Positions 33,547-42,585 of a stretch of DNA of 64,000 nt are shown one piece after another. Positions within the stretch are counted from its first letter, which is position 1. Each line of letters begins with the position of its first letter. Location of the stretch: NCBI GenBank assembly GCA_019636495.1, contig JAHBXL010000015.1, forward strand, positions 1 through 64,000. Reading direction: 5' to 3'. This DNA comes from Phycisphaeraceae bacterium. GTDB taxonomy: Bacteria > Planctomycetota > Phycisphaerae > Phycisphaerales > UBA1924. The notes under the pieces were generated by a model. The model was not told the origin of the DNA. It did not search any database and was given only the letters and a program-made list of their open reading frames with translations. A program made the translations under genes and the position numbers.

Positions 33547-34613
33547 GCATCGGGCGCGCCGAAGCAATCGGGGTGGGCGTGATCGGCCTGGGGTTCATGG
33601 GCCGCACACACGTCGCGGCGTACCAGGCCGCGGAGCGCGATGGGTTCCCGTGCCGCGTGGTCGCCGTGTGCGACCCGGACCCGGCGCGGCGGGCGGGGAT
33701 CGCGCCCGCGGAAGGTGGGAACATCTCGACGGGCGCGACGGGAGCGCGGCTGTTCGATCCGTCCCGGGTGCGCGGGCATGAGACGGCGGAGCGACTGCTG
33801 GCCGACCCGGCGGTGCACCTGGTGAGCATCTGCACCTATACCGATTCGCACGTCGATCTGGCGCTGGCCGCGCTCGCGGCGGGCAAGCACGTGCTGGTCG
33901 AGAAGCCCGTTGCGCTGCGCTCGGGCGATGTGGAGAGTCTCGCGCTGGCGGCGCGTGCCGCGGCATCGGAGCGGGGGCTGTGCTGCATGCCCGCGATGTG
34001 CATGCGCTTCTGGCCGGGGTGGTCGTGGCTGCGCGAGCGCGTGCGCGACGGCTCGCTGGGCGCGGTGCGGAGCGCGACCTTCCAGCGGCTGGGCAGCGGG
34101 CCGACGTGGTCGGCCGGGTTCTATCGCGACGCCTCGCGCAGCGGGGGTGCGCTGTTCGATCTGCACGTTCACGATGCCGACTTTGTGCACTGGTGCTTCG
34201 GTCCGCCGCGCGAGGTGTTCGCCGTCGGCGATGCGCAGCACGTCACGGCGTCGTATGTGTACGGGCCGGGGGGGCCGGCCCACGTGGCAGCCGAGGGCGC
34301 GTGGGACCTCGCGCCCGGGGCGGGGTTCCGCATGCGGTACCTGGTGAACTTCGATCGCGCGACTGCGGAGTTCGATCTCTCGCGCTCGCCCGCGCTGGTG
34401 CTGCACACCGAGTCGGGGACCAGCGCCGTCGAGGCCGACGAGCCCGGCGTGCGCACCGGCTACGACGGGCAGGTGCGGCGGCTGCTGGAAACGATCGCCG
34501 CGGACCGGACCGATGCGCCCGCGACGATCGACGAGGCCGCGGCGGTCACGCGGATGCTGGAGGCCGAGCGCGAAAGCCAGGCATCGAGGCTGCCGGTGTC
34601 AGTGGGAGGCTGA
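33543..34613 (+). CDS. Gfo/Idh/MocA-family NAD(P)-dependent oxidoreductase
   Basis: The 356-residue product has an N-terminal Rossmann fold with GVGVIGLGFMGRTHVAAY and VVAVCDPDP, and the conserved EKPVAL (Lys of the catalytic pair) near residue 122. The substrate domain has GGALFDLHVHDADFV, where the His-x3-Asp of the family sits. It overlaps the isomerase by four bases (ATGA). The substrate is an unidentified sugar or inositol derivative. The 3' end overlaps the convergent lipoprotein gene by 15 bases. Confidence 0.9.
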   Translation: MSIGRAEAIGVGVIGLGFMGRTHVAAYQAAERDGFPCRVVAVCDPDPARRAGIAPAEGGNISTGATGARLFDPSRVRGHETAERLLADPAVHLVSICTYTDSHVDLALAALAAGKHVLVEKPVALRSGDVESLALAARAAASERGLCCMPAMCMRFWPGWSWLRERVRDGSLGAVRSATFQRLGSGPTWSAGFYRDASRSGGALFDLHVHDADFVHWCFGPPREVFAVGDAQHVTASYVYGPGGPAHVAAEGAWDLAPGAGFRMRYLVNFDRATAEFDLSRSPALVLHTESGTSAVEADEPGVRTGYDGQVRRLLETIAADRTDAPATIDEAAAVTRMLEAERESQASRLPVSVGG

Positions 34614-35243
34614 GGGGTCGGCACGTGTCTCGGCGTGGGCGCGGTCGTCGCTCGCGATGATCCGCCGGGTGAGCCGCGCGGCCAGCAGCGGGTCCTCCTC
34701 GCGCGGCACGGCATACGACGGCTGCATGCCGCGCGCGACCAGCGCGGGGTCGGTCGCGTACGACGAGTGGCGGATGGTGGACCGGTCGATCCGCCAGTGC
34801 GGGACGTGCACGCGTTCGACGACCACGCGCGTGCGCATCAGCAGGTCGGCGTCGAACGCCCGGAGGTCGCCGGGGTCGGCGTCGCGCGGTTCGGCCGGCT
34901 CGAAGGTGATGCGCACGATTCGCTGGTGGCGGTGCGCAAAGTCGCCCAGTTCCTGAGCGACCGTGGATTGGTGACCGGACCACGGTGTCATGAACCCGGC
35001 GGAGGTGCCCGGGCGGGTGGTGATCACTCCGCTCCATGCGTCGACGCGCTCGAGCGTGAAGCCCGCATCGCGGAGTTCGCGCCGCGCGCAGTCAAACGCG
35101 GCGGCGTACTGGCCGGCGGGGATGCGCGCCGTCGTCGAATCCTCGAGCATCGCGCCGACGGGCGCGCGGTCGGCCCGCGGACCGGCGCAGGCGGGAAGGA
35201 CGAGCAGCGCGGCAAGCAGCGGGAGCAGCAGGGTTCGCGGCAT
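34599..35243 (-). CDS. Lipoprotein of unknown function
   Basis: The 214-residue product has a lipobox (VLPAC, Cys19) after a hydrophobic leader. The rest contains a strand-rich domain with AAFDCARRELRDAGFTLERVDAWSGVITT, resembling small periplasmic folds, and no recognised catalytic motif. It is likely attached to a membrane. Gene ends overlap the convergent oxidoreductase gene by 15 bases, so their mRNA ends may interact. Confidence 0.7.
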   Translation of the reverse strand: MPRTLLLPLLAALLVLPACAGPRADRAPVGAMLEDSTTARIPAGQYAAAFDCARRELRDAGFTLERVDAWSGVITTRPGTSAGFMTPWSGHQSTVAQELGDFAHRHQRIVRITFEPAEPRDADPGDLRAFDADLLMRTRVVVERVHVPHWRIDRSTIRHSSYATDPALVARGMQPSYAVPREEDPLLAARLTRRIIASDDRAHAETRADPSASH

Positions 35244-35252
35244 GGTGCCGCA

Positions 35253-35258
35253 AGCGTA
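35253..35258 (-). promoter_or_regulatory. Candidate -10 hexamer for the lipoprotein gene
   Basis: TACGCT followed by nine bases and the ATG at 35243; the leader would be only two or three bases. No Shine-Dalgarno. It lies between the lipoprotein start and the stop of the decarboxylase gene at 35259. Confidence 0.35.
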
Positions 35259-36812
35259 TCACGCCGCGGCCGACCGGAGCAGGTCCCACGCGGCGCGGAC
35301 ATGCTCCTCGCGTGTGCGGGTGCCGCCGATGGCCATGCGCAGCACGAGGCGCGCCGGCGCATCCACCGTCGCGGGCAGAACGGTGTGCACGAGGTATGCC
35401 CTGCCGCCGGCGTTGACGCGATCGAGCAGCGCGCGGTTCGCGCCGTCGGGGTCGGTCAGCGTTGCGCCCGCGGCGTCGCGGATCTGCCGGAAGCAGATGA
35501 GACTCATGGCGCGCGGCGCGGCGATCTCGAATCGGTCGTCGGCGCGGACCAGCGACTCGAACACCGCGCCCAGGCGCACGTGGACGCGGATGTGCTCGCG
35601 CAGCCCGCTGAGCCCGTACGCGCGCATCACGAACCAGAGTTTCAGCGCACGGAAGCGCCGCCCAAGGGGGATCTGCCAGTCGCGGTAGTCGATGACTGCG
35701 CCCGATTCGCTCGCGGCGTTGCGGAGGTACTCGGGCGTGATGCTCAACGCGCCCAGCAGCGGGGCGCGGTCGCGCACCCACATCGCGCTGCAGTCGAAGT
35801 TGGTGAGCAGCCACTTGTGCGGATTGAAGCAGAAGGAATCGGCCTGCTCGACGCCGCGAATCAGCGTCTGGTGCTCGGGGCAGACCAGCGCAGCGCCCGC
35901 CCACGCGGCATCGACGTGCAGCCAGGGACGGTGCGAGGGGTCAGGAATGGCGCGTGCGATCGCCGCGGCGACGTTGTCGAGCGGATCGAACGCGCCGCAG
36001 CCGGTGGTGCCCACGGTCGCGACGACGCAGCACGGCACCCTGCCCGCGGCGAGGTCTTCGCGCAGCGCCCGCTCCAGCGCATCGCAGTCCATGCGGAAGG
36101 CCGAGTCGGTGGGGATCAACCGGACCGCAGCGCGGTCCTCGGCCGACTTGGCGATTCCCGCGATCATCGCGGCCTTGATGACCGAAGAGTGCGCCTGCGT
36201 GGAGGTGTAGATGGTGAAACTGGAGTTGGACCCGGCACGGAGTGCCGGGCCACCAGGAGCCGAGCCACCAGGAGCCGGGCCACCAGGAGCCGGGCCACCA
36301 GATGACAAGCGGGCGCGCTCGCGCCCGGCGAGCATCGCCACCAGCGTCGCCTCACTGGCCGTGCTCTGGATCACCCCGCCGCCCGCACCGCTGGCTGAAA
36401 GAAACGTCTCCGGCAGGCCGATCGCCCGTCCGAGCCAGTCCAGCACGCGGGTCTCGATCTCGGTGCAGGCGGGGGAGGTCTGCCACATCATGCCCTGAAC
36501 GGCGAGCCCCGTGCTCAACAGGTCGGCCAGGATGGCCGGGCCGGATGAGTTGGCGGGGAAGAACGCGAAGAAGTTGGGCGATTGCCAGTGCGTGATGCCG
36601 GGCATGATGATGCGCTGAACATCGGCCAGGATCACGTCCCAGGGCTCGGGCTGCTCGGGCGCGGCATCGGGAAGGCCCGCCGCGACCTCGCCGGGCCGAA
36701 CTCTCGATAGCACGGGCAGCGAATCGACCCGCTCCATGTAGTCGGCGATGAAATCGACCATCTCGCGGCCGCGGCGGCGGAACTGGTCAGGGGACATGTG
36801 TCTCGGTGCCAT
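35259..36812 (-). CDS. Pyridoxal-phosphate-dependent amino acid decarboxylase (group II, DDC-like)
   Basis: The ATG at 36812 gives MAPRHMSPDQFRRRGREMVDFIADYM, the usual start of the family, with a leaderless-type -10 upstream. The longer frame beyond it is shadow. The 517-residue enzyme has NFFAFFPANSSGPAILADLL, TSPACTEIE, ASGAGGGVIQSTASEA and the PLP-lysine motif NPHKWLL near residue 332. The likely substrate is an aromatic amino acid. A 25-residue Gly/Pro/Ala insertion (SSGGPAPGGPAPGGSAPGG and after) lies between conserved segments at 36231-36300; it is encoded by a palindromic repeat and a tandem 15-mer. Confidence 0.93.
   Translation of the reverse strand: MAPRHMSPDQFRRRGREMVDFIADYMERVDSLPVLSRVRPGEVAAGLPDAAPEQPEPWDVILADVQRIIMPGITHWQSPNFFAFFPANSSGPAILADLLSTGLAVQGMMWQTSPACTEIETRVLDWLGRAIGLPETFLSASGAGGGVIQSTASEATLVAMLAGRERARLSSGGPAPGGPAPGGSAPGGPALRAGSNSSFTIYTSTQAHSSVIKAAMIAGIAKSAEDRAAVRLIPTDSAFRMDCDALERALREDLAAGRVPCCVVATVGTTGCGAFDPLDNVAAAIARAIPDPSHRPWLHVDAAWAGAALVCPEHQTLIRGVEQADSFCFNPHKWLLTNFDCSAMWVRDRAPLLGALSITPEYLRNAASESGAVIDYRDWQIPLGRRFRALKLWFVMRAYGLSGLREHIRVHVRLGAVFESLVRADDRFEIAAPRAMSLICFRQIRDAAGATLTDPDGANRALLDRVNAGGRAYLVHTVLPATVDAPARLVLRMAIGGTRTREEHVRAAWDLLRSAAA
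36231..36300. repeat. REP-like palindrome plus tandem 15-mer inside the decarboxylase gene
   Basis: 36231-36249 is CCCGGCAC-GGA-GTGCCGGG, an 8-bp perfect stem with a GGA loop, followed by CCACCA. From 36250 the 15-mer CCACCAGGAGCCGGG repeats 3.4 times to 36300. The same stem-loop and CCACCA tail occur in asnS at 54026, with compensatory changes in the stem. The insertion keeps the reading frame open. Confidence 0.8.
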
Positions 36813-37187
36813 ATCCGCCACGATACGGTTCCACGCCGTGCCCGCCAAGTTGCGGCCGTGACCCGCGGGCGTTCGGGCCTTCATGCTGGTCGGTACCCGG
36901 GCGGCCGGTGCGTTTGGCGGACTTCCTTCTGACCAAACTGTCTCTACGCGGACCCGTCGCTTTCGACTGGAGCACGCAGGCGGGAACGCCCGTCGCAATC
37001 ACCGTGGACGGGATGCGCGGCCGCGACCGCTGAACACCTGCTCCAGAATCCACCGGGCGAGGTTGCACGACCGCCGCGCCATGGGTCATAATGTCTTCGG
37101 GCGTTCTCGCCGGGCGGGGTTCTCTCGCTGCGGCGGCCTGAGGGGTGGTGCAGGGGCAACGGCGCCATGCGCCGGAAGGGAGCGGAC
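36813..37187. other. Intergenic region between divergent decarboxylase and DJ-1 genes
   Basis: No gene accepted. On the plus strand CATAAT at about 37087-37092 is a good -10 for the DJ-1-like gene, giving a leader near 90 bases with a GGAAGGGAG site before the ATG. The minus-strand -10 for the decarboxylase lies at 36820-36825. Confidence 0.4.
36820..36825 (-). promoter_or_regulatory. Candidate -10 hexamer for the decarboxylase gene
   Basis: TATCGT on the minus strand, seven bases before the ATG at 36812. No Shine-Dalgarno, consistent with a leaderless transcript. Confidence 0.45.
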
Positions 37188-37748
37188 ATGTCGAAGACCG
37201 CCGTGGTGCTGCTGGCCAACGGGACCGAGGAGATCGAGGCGATCACCCCCGGCGACGTGCTCAACCGGTGCGGGGTGGATGTGACGTTCGCGGGCGTCGG
37301 CGGGACGGACCTGATGGGCGGCCACCACGTGCCGCTGCGGGCCGAGTGCGAGGTGGAGGACCTGGGCGAGATTCTCTTCGACGCGGTCATCGTGCCCGGC
37401 GGGGGCAAGGGCGCGGAGAACATCGCGCACAGCGATGGCGCGCGCGCGCTCATCAAGCGGCACTTCGAAGGGGGCAAGGTGATCGCGGCGATCTGCGCTG
37501 CTCCGGCGGTCGTGCTCGCGCCGCTGGGCATTCTCAATGGCAAGCACGCCACGTGCTACCCGGGCATGGAGCGGCGTTTCGGGCATGAGATCAAGGGGTG
37601 CGAGTCCGAGGTCGTGGTCGATGGCCACGTGATCACCTCGCGCGGTCCGGGCACGGCCATGGCGTTCTCTCTGCGCATCGCCGAGCAACTGGTGGGAGCG
37701 CCCACCGCGCTGAAAGTCGGGCAGGGAATGCTGGTGCACGGGATGTGA
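37188..37748 (+). CDS. DJ-1/PfpI-family protein
   Basis: The 186-residue product (MSKTAVVLLANGTEEIEAITPGDVL) has the DJ-1 nucleophile elbow AAICAAPAVV with the Cys near residue 103 and the conserved Glu in NGTEEIEA at the N-terminus. The family includes glyoxalase III, deglycase-like and chaperone activities; residues typical of DJ-1 itself (GGGKGAENIA, YPGMERRF) place it near YajL/DJ-1. The ATG at 37188 is chosen because GGAAGG precedes it and the conserved fold starts there. Confidence 0.9.
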   Translation: MSKTAVVLLANGTEEIEAITPGDVLNRCGVDVTFAGVGGTDLMGGHHVPLRAECEVEDLGEILFDAVIVPGGGKGAENIAHSDGARALIKRHFEGGKVIAAICAAPAVVLAPLGILNGKHATCYPGMERRFGHEIKGCESEVVVDGHVITSRGPGTAMAFSLRIAEQLVGAPTALKVGQGMLVHGM

Positions 37749-37782
37749 ACACACGAGGACCGCGCGGCACTGCTCGTCGGGT

Positions 37783-38592
37783 TCAGTTGCGAGATCGGTT
37801 GGCCCAGCCGAACTCCGCCGCCGAGGACTCGAATATCGGGTACGATGTTCCCGGGGCCTTGACCATGCGCAGGTGCTGGGCCGTCAGGTCCTGCGGCTCG
37901 TTTGCGCGGTCGTTGGGGCCGACGGGCGGCTTGAAAAGCCCGACCGACCCATTGAGATAGCCGATGTGCCCCCCGCCGCCGCGCCCGCCCGCCGCGGAAC
38001 CGGCCTTGCGCGCGCCGTGCCGCGTCGACCACTGGTCAACGCCGGCGAACGACCCGTCGTCGTGCGTCCGGTTCCAGAACTCGTCGTGCTCTTCGATGAG
38101 CAGGGGGATCGCGGGGAAGAGTTTCCGGGTCGAGTTGGCCTGCTCGGGCCGTTCGGGATAACTCACCTTCCACTCCAGGTCGATGCGAGCGCCGGCCAAC
38201 TTGATCACCATGGTGTAGTCGAAGAACCGGTTGGCCTCGCGCCGCGCCGATGGGCACTCCATCACCTTGTCCGCGGTTTGCAGGTAGTCGCGCAGCACGC
38301 TGGTGTGGAACGGGTGCGGGTACAGCGCGGGGTTCGAGTTGTACGCCGCGTTCATCCGCCCGGCCCAGTCGAGGTTGATGGGGCCCTGCCAGTAGGTGCC
38401 GGGGATGACCTTGTAGTCGTCGGCATACCCGTGGATGCCGAGCATGATCTGCCGCACGTTGGACATGCACAGCGTCTGTCGGCCCGATTCGCGCGCCTTG
38501 CCCAGCGTCGGCAGCAGCAGCCCGATCAGCAGCGCGATGATCACGATCACGATGAGCAGTTCGATCAATGTGAACCCACGGCGAGGCATCAC
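37783..38592 (-). CDS. Prepilin-like (pseudopilin) secreted protein
   Basis: The 269-residue product starts MMPRRGFTLIELLIVIVIIALLIGLLLPTLGKAR: a prepilin peptidase site after Gly, Glu at +5, and a hydrophobic helix. The C-terminal domain includes HIGYLNGSVGLFKP, matching the other two pseudopilins in the window. Such proteins are abundant orphans in planctomycetes and probably sit in or on the envelope. No secretion or pilus assembly genes are nearby. It is convergent with the DJ-1-like gene. Confidence 0.85.
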   Translation of the reverse strand: MMPRRGFTLIELLIVIVIIALLIGLLLPTLGKARESGRQTLCMSNVRQIMLGIHGYADDYKVIPGTYWQGPINLDWAGRMNAAYNSNPALYPHPFHTSVLRDYLQTADKVMECPSARREANRFFDYTMVIKLAGARIDLEWKVSYPERPEQANSTRKLFPAIPLLIEEHDEFWNRTHDDGSFAGVDQWSTRHGARKAGSAAGGRGGGGHIGYLNGSVGLFKPPVGPNDRANEPQDLTAQHLRMVKAPGTSYPIFESSAAEFGWANRSRN

Positions 38593-38758
38593 GGGCTCCT
38601 TTCGCGGCGCATTGATCCTGCATCGCGCTCGCGCAGATCGTCGGCCGCGCGGTTCCCTGCCGCACGGCCCGGGGGGCCGAACGGCCCAAAGCCCAGTCTA
38701 CCAGATCGCCGGGGAATTGCACGCGCCCGACGGCAAGGCCGGGGGCCGGGGCCGCTCC

Positions 38759-38764
38759 TACCGT
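38759..38764 (+). promoter_or_regulatory. Candidate -10 hexamer for the M32 carboxypeptidase gene
   Basis: TACCGT followed by six bases and the ATG at 38771. No Shine-Dalgarno; a leaderless transcript is likely. Confidence 0.45.
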
Positions 38765-38770
38765 CCTGCC

Positions 38771-40309
38771 ATGAGCAGCCCGACCCACCCCGCACAGCCC
38801 CCGCACTACGCCGAACTCTGCCGCATGCGGCGGCATGTCAAGACCATCGAGTCCATCGGCCGCCTGTTGAGTTGGGACCAGGAAACCTACATGCCGCACG
38901 CCGCGGCGGCGCACCGGGCCGACCAGGCCGCGGCGCTCTCGGCCATCGAGCATGAGCAGGCGACGAGCAAGCGACTCGGCGATCTGATCGCCCAGTGCGA
39001 GGCGGACAAGGGCCTGACGGGCGACCCGGCCTCGGCGGAGGCGGCGAACATCCGGCAGATGCGCCGGGACTACGACCTGGCGACGAAACTGCCGACCGAC
39101 CTGGTCTCGGAACTGGCCCGCGTGGGCAGCCAGTCGCAGGAGGCGTGGAAGGAGGCGCGGCAGAAGAACGACTTTGCCATGTTCCGCCCGTGGCTGGAGA
39201 AGATGTTCGGCCTGACGCGGCGCAAGGCCGAGTGCCTGAAGAAGCCCGGCGCGGAGTTGTACGACGCGCTGCTCGATGAGTACGAACCGGACGCGACGGG
39301 CGCGCAGATCGAGGCCGTCTTCACGCCGCTGCGACCACGCCTGAGCAACCTGGTGAAGGAGATCGTCGGCCGCGGCAAGCGGCCGGGCGACGCGTTCCTG
39401 AACGTGCCCTTCGCGCCCGAGCGGCAGCACGAGTTCGGGCAGGTCGTGTTGAAGGCGATGGGGTTCGACTTCAGTGCCGGACGGCTTGATGTGACGACGC
39501 ACCCGTTCTGCTCGGGCATGGCCCCGGGCGACACGCGGCTGACGACGCGCTACCGCGGCGAGAAGTTCACCGATGCGCTCTACGGCACGATGCACGAGGG
39601 CGGGCACGGGCTGTATGAGCAGGGGCTGCCCAAGGCCGAGCGCTTCGGCCAGCCGCTGGCCGATTCGATCTCGCTGGGCATCCACGAGAGCCAGTCGCGG
39701 ATGTGGGAGAACTTCGTCGGCCGTTCGCGCGAGTTCTGGGAGTGGGCGCTCCCGCACGCGCAGAAGTTCGCCGGCGGCTCTCTCGACGCGTTCAAGGTCG
39801 ATGACGCCTTCCGCGCCACGAATCTCGTGCAGCCGAGTTACATCCGCGTCGAGGCCGACGAGGCCACGTACAACTTGCACGTCATGCTGCGGTTCGGCCT
39901 GGAGCGGTCGCTCATCTCCGGCGAGTTGCCCATCAAGGACCTGCCCGGCGAGTGGAACAAGCGCTTCAAGGACTTCCTGGGCGTCGATGTCCCCGACGAT
40001 CGGCGCGGCTGCCTGCAGGACGTGCACTGGTCGTTCGGCCTCATCGGCTACTTCCCGACGTACACGCTGGGCAATCTCTACGCCGCGCAGTTCTGGGAGA
40101 CCATCCACGCCGAGATTCCGGGCCTGCGCGATGGCATGCGCCGCGGCGACTTCGCGCCGCTTCTGGCGTGGCTGCGCGAGAAGATTCACCGGCACGGTCG
40201 GCGATACTCCGCGGCCGACTTGTGCGCGATGATCACCGGCAAGCCGCTCTCGGCCGACCCGCTCATGCGGCACCTTGAGGGCAAACTCCGGGGTGTGTAC
40301 GGGTTGTGA
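38771..40309 (+). CDS. Carboxypeptidase Taq (M32 metallopeptidase)
   Basis: The ATG at 38771 gives MSSPTHPAQPPHYAELCRMRRHVKTIESIGRLLSWDQETYMP, with the conserved SWDQET close to the start; an open frame extends 336 bases upstream but runs antisense into the prepilin gene. The 512-residue enzyme has the zinc site HEGGH (near 275-279) and the downstream Glu in SLGIHESQSRMWEN. It removes C-terminal residues. It runs divergently from the pseudopilin gene. Confidence 0.93.
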   Translation: MSSPTHPAQPPHYAELCRMRRHVKTIESIGRLLSWDQETYMPHAAAAHRADQAAALSAIEHEQATSKRLGDLIAQCEADKGLTGDPASAEAANIRQMRRDYDLATKLPTDLVSELARVGSQSQEAWKEARQKNDFAMFRPWLEKMFGLTRRKAECLKKPGAELYDALLDEYEPDATGAQIEAVFTPLRPRLSNLVKEIVGRGKRPGDAFLNVPFAPERQHEFGQVVLKAMGFDFSAGRLDVTTHPFCSGMAPGDTRLTTRYRGEKFTDALYGTMHEGGHGLYEQGLPKAERFGQPLADSISLGIHESQSRMWENFVGRSREFWEWALPHAQKFAGGSLDAFKVDDAFRATNLVQPSYIRVEADEATYNLHVMLRFGLERSLISGELPIKDLPGEWNKRFKDFLGVDVPDDRRGCLQDVHWSFGLIGYFPTYTLGNLYAAQFWETIHAEIPGLRDGMRRGDFAPLLAWLREKIHRHGRRYSAADLCAMITGKPLSADPLMRHLEGKLRGVYGL

Positions 40310-40315
40310 AGTCTC

Positions 40316-40414
40316 GTGAGTTCGCGGGTCTCGGGTTCCGGGCTGCGGGTTCCGGGACCGATGGTCAGCCCTCCTGCTCTCGATGGAACCCGAGTCCCGG
40401 CGCCCCGGACCCCG
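40316..40414. repeat. Inverted G-rich short repeats between two genes
   Basis: Between the carboxypeptidase stop and the next start there are repeats such as GGGTCTCGGGTTCCGGG and GCGGGTTCCGGGACC, followed by an inverted counterpart (GGAACCCGAGTCCCGG). Similar heptad-like strings lie inside pabB at 60238-60275 and after it at 60548-60590. The palindrome could form a stem-loop. Confidence 0.55.
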
Positions 40415-41428
40415 ATGACCGATGCACGCACACAGACCCGTTTCGGCCCCCGCGAGATCCTCTTCCTTGCCGCCGCGGCCTATTGCCTGACCGGCTTTGC
40501 CGAGTGGAACCCGTGGGCAACGGCTCCCATTGCGCTGGCGATCGGGATCGCGCTGGCGCTGCTCGGCCTGACCGCCTTCGAGCCCGAGAGCAAGCGACTC
40601 AGTCGCATCCTCATCCAGGCCAGCGTGGTGCTGCTGGGCTTCTCGATCAGTCTCTCGGATGTCGCCCGCGCCGGGCTCCCGGGCATGGTCTTTGCCGCCG
40701 CGACCATCGCGCTCGTTTTCGTTCTGGGCTTTGCGCTGCGGCGACTGCTCGCGACGGACCGGCAGGTCTCTTCCCTGCTGACCGCGGGCACGGCCATCTG
40801 CGGCGGCTCGGCCATCGCGGCGACCGGCACGGTCATCGGCGCCTCCTCGGCATCGATTTCGGTCGCGACGGCGGTGGTGTTTCTTCTCAACGCGGGCGGC
40901 GTGTACGCCTATCCGCTCATCGGTCGCGCACTTGACCTGAGCCAGGCGCAGTTCGGCGCGTGGGCAGCCGTCGGCATTCACGATGTCGCGGGCGTGGTCG
41001 CCGCGGCCAAGCAGTACGGCGATGCCGCGCTGGCCGAGGCGACGGTCATCAAACTCACGCGGGTGCTGTGGATCGTGCCCGTGGCGGTCGTGCTCGGACG
41101 GATGGCGCAGGCGGGCACTGCCGCCGGTGGCGCGTCCGCCAAGCGGCCCGCCGCGCCGATCCCGTGGTTTGTCGCGCTGTTTCTTGTGGCCTGCGCGGCG
41201 CGAACGGCCGCGCAATGGGCGCTGGGCGAAGGCGAGGTCGCGCCGGTCGCGGCCCATCTCAAAGACATCGCCAAGGCCGCGATGACGCTCGCGCTGTTCC
41301 TGATCGGCACGGGCCTGTCGCGGAGCGCGCTGCGGCAGGCGGGGTGGCGGCCGCTGCTTCAGGGCCTGTTGATGTGGATCGCGGTCAGCATCGCCGCGCT
41401 GGCGGCGGTCCGTGCGATGGTTCCGTAG
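40415..41428 (+). CDS. YeiH/UPF0324-family membrane transporter (putative sulfate exporter)
   Basis: The ATG at 40415 (MTDARTQTRFGPREILFLAA) is chosen because the earlier in-frame start lies within repeat DNA. The 337-residue product has about nine to ten hydrophobic helices, the family motif AGTAICGGSAIAATGTVIGA near the middle and GIHDVAGVVAAAKQYG. Some relatives are annotated as sulfate exporters, but the substrate is not established. Confidence 0.88.
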   Translation: MTDARTQTRFGPREILFLAAAAYCLTGFAEWNPWATAPIALAIGIALALLGLTAFEPESKRLSRILIQASVVLLGFSISLSDVARAGLPGMVFAAATIALVFVLGFALRRLLATDRQVSSLLTAGTAICGGSAIAATGTVIGASSASISVATAVVFLLNAGGVYAYPLIGRALDLSQAQFGAWAAVGIHDVAGVVAAAKQYGDAALAEATVIKLTRVLWIVPVAVVLGRMAQAGTAAGGASAKRPAAPIPWFVALFLVACAARTAAQWALGEGEVAPVAAHLKDIAKAAMTLALFLIGTGLSRSALRQAGWRPLLQGLLMWIAVSIAALAAVRAMVP

Positions 41429-41447
41429 CGCGAAGCGGCGCCGAACA

Positions 41448-42539
41448 TCAGCGCGTCGCCAGCGGCAGGCACCGCTCGAGCATCTCCAGCGCGGCGTGGA
41501 TGTACTTGGGGTGTCCCTCGCGTGCAAGAAATGCCGGCGCTGTTGCCGCCATCATGACGCGTCGGACGTTCGCCAGCAGCGTGTAGTCCTCGCCGGTCGG
41601 CAGGCCCGCATCGCGGCATGCGCGGGCGAGAAAGTTCACGGGTTTCACGCCGTCGAGCAGTTCGCTCCGCCCCCAGTGCAGACGCTCGAGGTACACCGCG
41701 TCTTCGAGCCAGTGGCCCGGGTGAACCAGGGCCAGGTCGATGAGCACGCACGCCCCCGCGCCGTTTCCGGCGAATCCGCGACGCAGCATCGCGTTGCCGG
41801 GGTGCAGGTCGCCGTGGCACCACGTGTTGATCGGTCGTGCGCTCCAGCGGGCTGTCAGCGTCGGCAGGGCGCGCTGCGCCTGGTGCACGGCGTGGTTCCA
41901 ACGCTGGGGCTCGGCGATGCCGTGGGTCTTGATCGCCTCGCGCGCGCGGGCAAGCAGGCCCTCCCAGTCCTCGGCTTTTACGCCGCGAGCGCCGTCAACA
42001 GCACGCAGACGCGCCGCCCGCGTATACCAGTCCGCCGTGGCTCGCAGCATCGATTCCAGCGAGGGACGCGACATCGAGTTCGAGACCGGTGTCCCGTCCA
42101 GACGCTCCACGACCAGCCACGCCAGGTCGTACCCGCCGATCGCAGCGCCCGCGGCGTAGACCCTCGGCGTGGGGCCCATGGCGCACGCGTAGCCGGGGCT
42201 GACCTCGCATGCGCCGCCATCGTCCAGGGGCCCATCGTCAAGTCGCTCGACCGCATGCGGCAGGCCGCCGAGCGCGACCGTCCACCGGTACTCGGCCGGC
42301 CCGACGGGGAGTTTCACCACCACGGGCACCGGGTCGGCGCCTTCGACGCGGAACGTCGCGAAGCCCGTGGCCGCGCCCCCCGCCTGCCAGGACGAGCGGA
42401 ACCACTGCACCTCCGAAAGTCGCTCCTCACAGGCCGCCCGCAGCACCGGTTCCAGTGCCGCGGCCAGCGATGCCGCGCCCGCTTCGCCGCCGTTTCCGGC
42501 GGCTCGCGGCGCGTGGTGGTGCGTTGGCGTGTCGCCCAT
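41448..42539 (-). CDS. Aminoglycoside-phosphotransferase-fold kinase
   Basis: The ATG at 42539 begins MGDTPTHHHAPRAAGNG; the frame upstream overlaps rsmA and is shadow. The 363-residue product has the catalytic CHGDLHPGNAM and the Mg-binding LIDLALVHPGHW, the motif pair of APH/choline kinase enzymes. The substrate is unknown; planctomycete members may phosphorylate sugars or small alcohols. It starts 46 bases after rsmA. Confidence 0.82.
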   Translation of the reverse strand: MGDTPTHHHAPRAAGNGGEAGAASLAAALEPVLRAACEERLSEVQWFRSSWQAGGAATGFATFRVEGADPVPVVVKLPVGPAEYRWTVALGGLPHAVERLDDGPLDDGGACEVSPGYACAMGPTPRVYAAGAAIGGYDLAWLVVERLDGTPVSNSMSRPSLESMLRATADWYTRAARLRAVDGARGVKAEDWEGLLARAREAIKTHGIAEPQRWNHAVHQAQRALPTLTARWSARPINTWCHGDLHPGNAMLRRGFAGNGAGACVLIDLALVHPGHWLEDAVYLERLHWGRSELLDGVKPVNFLARACRDAGLPTGEDYTLLANVRRVMMAATAPAFLAREGHPKYIHAALEMLERCLPLATR

Positions 42540-42585
42540 CGGGAACGCGTCTCCGTTGCGTTGCCGGGAACATCGGCAGACTACC

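Noticed and set aside
38036..41527. A 1163-codon minus-strand frame opposite the M32 peptidase and the YeiH-like gene
   Set aside because: No domain pattern, Arg/Leu-rich; the plus-strand genes carry recognised motifs.
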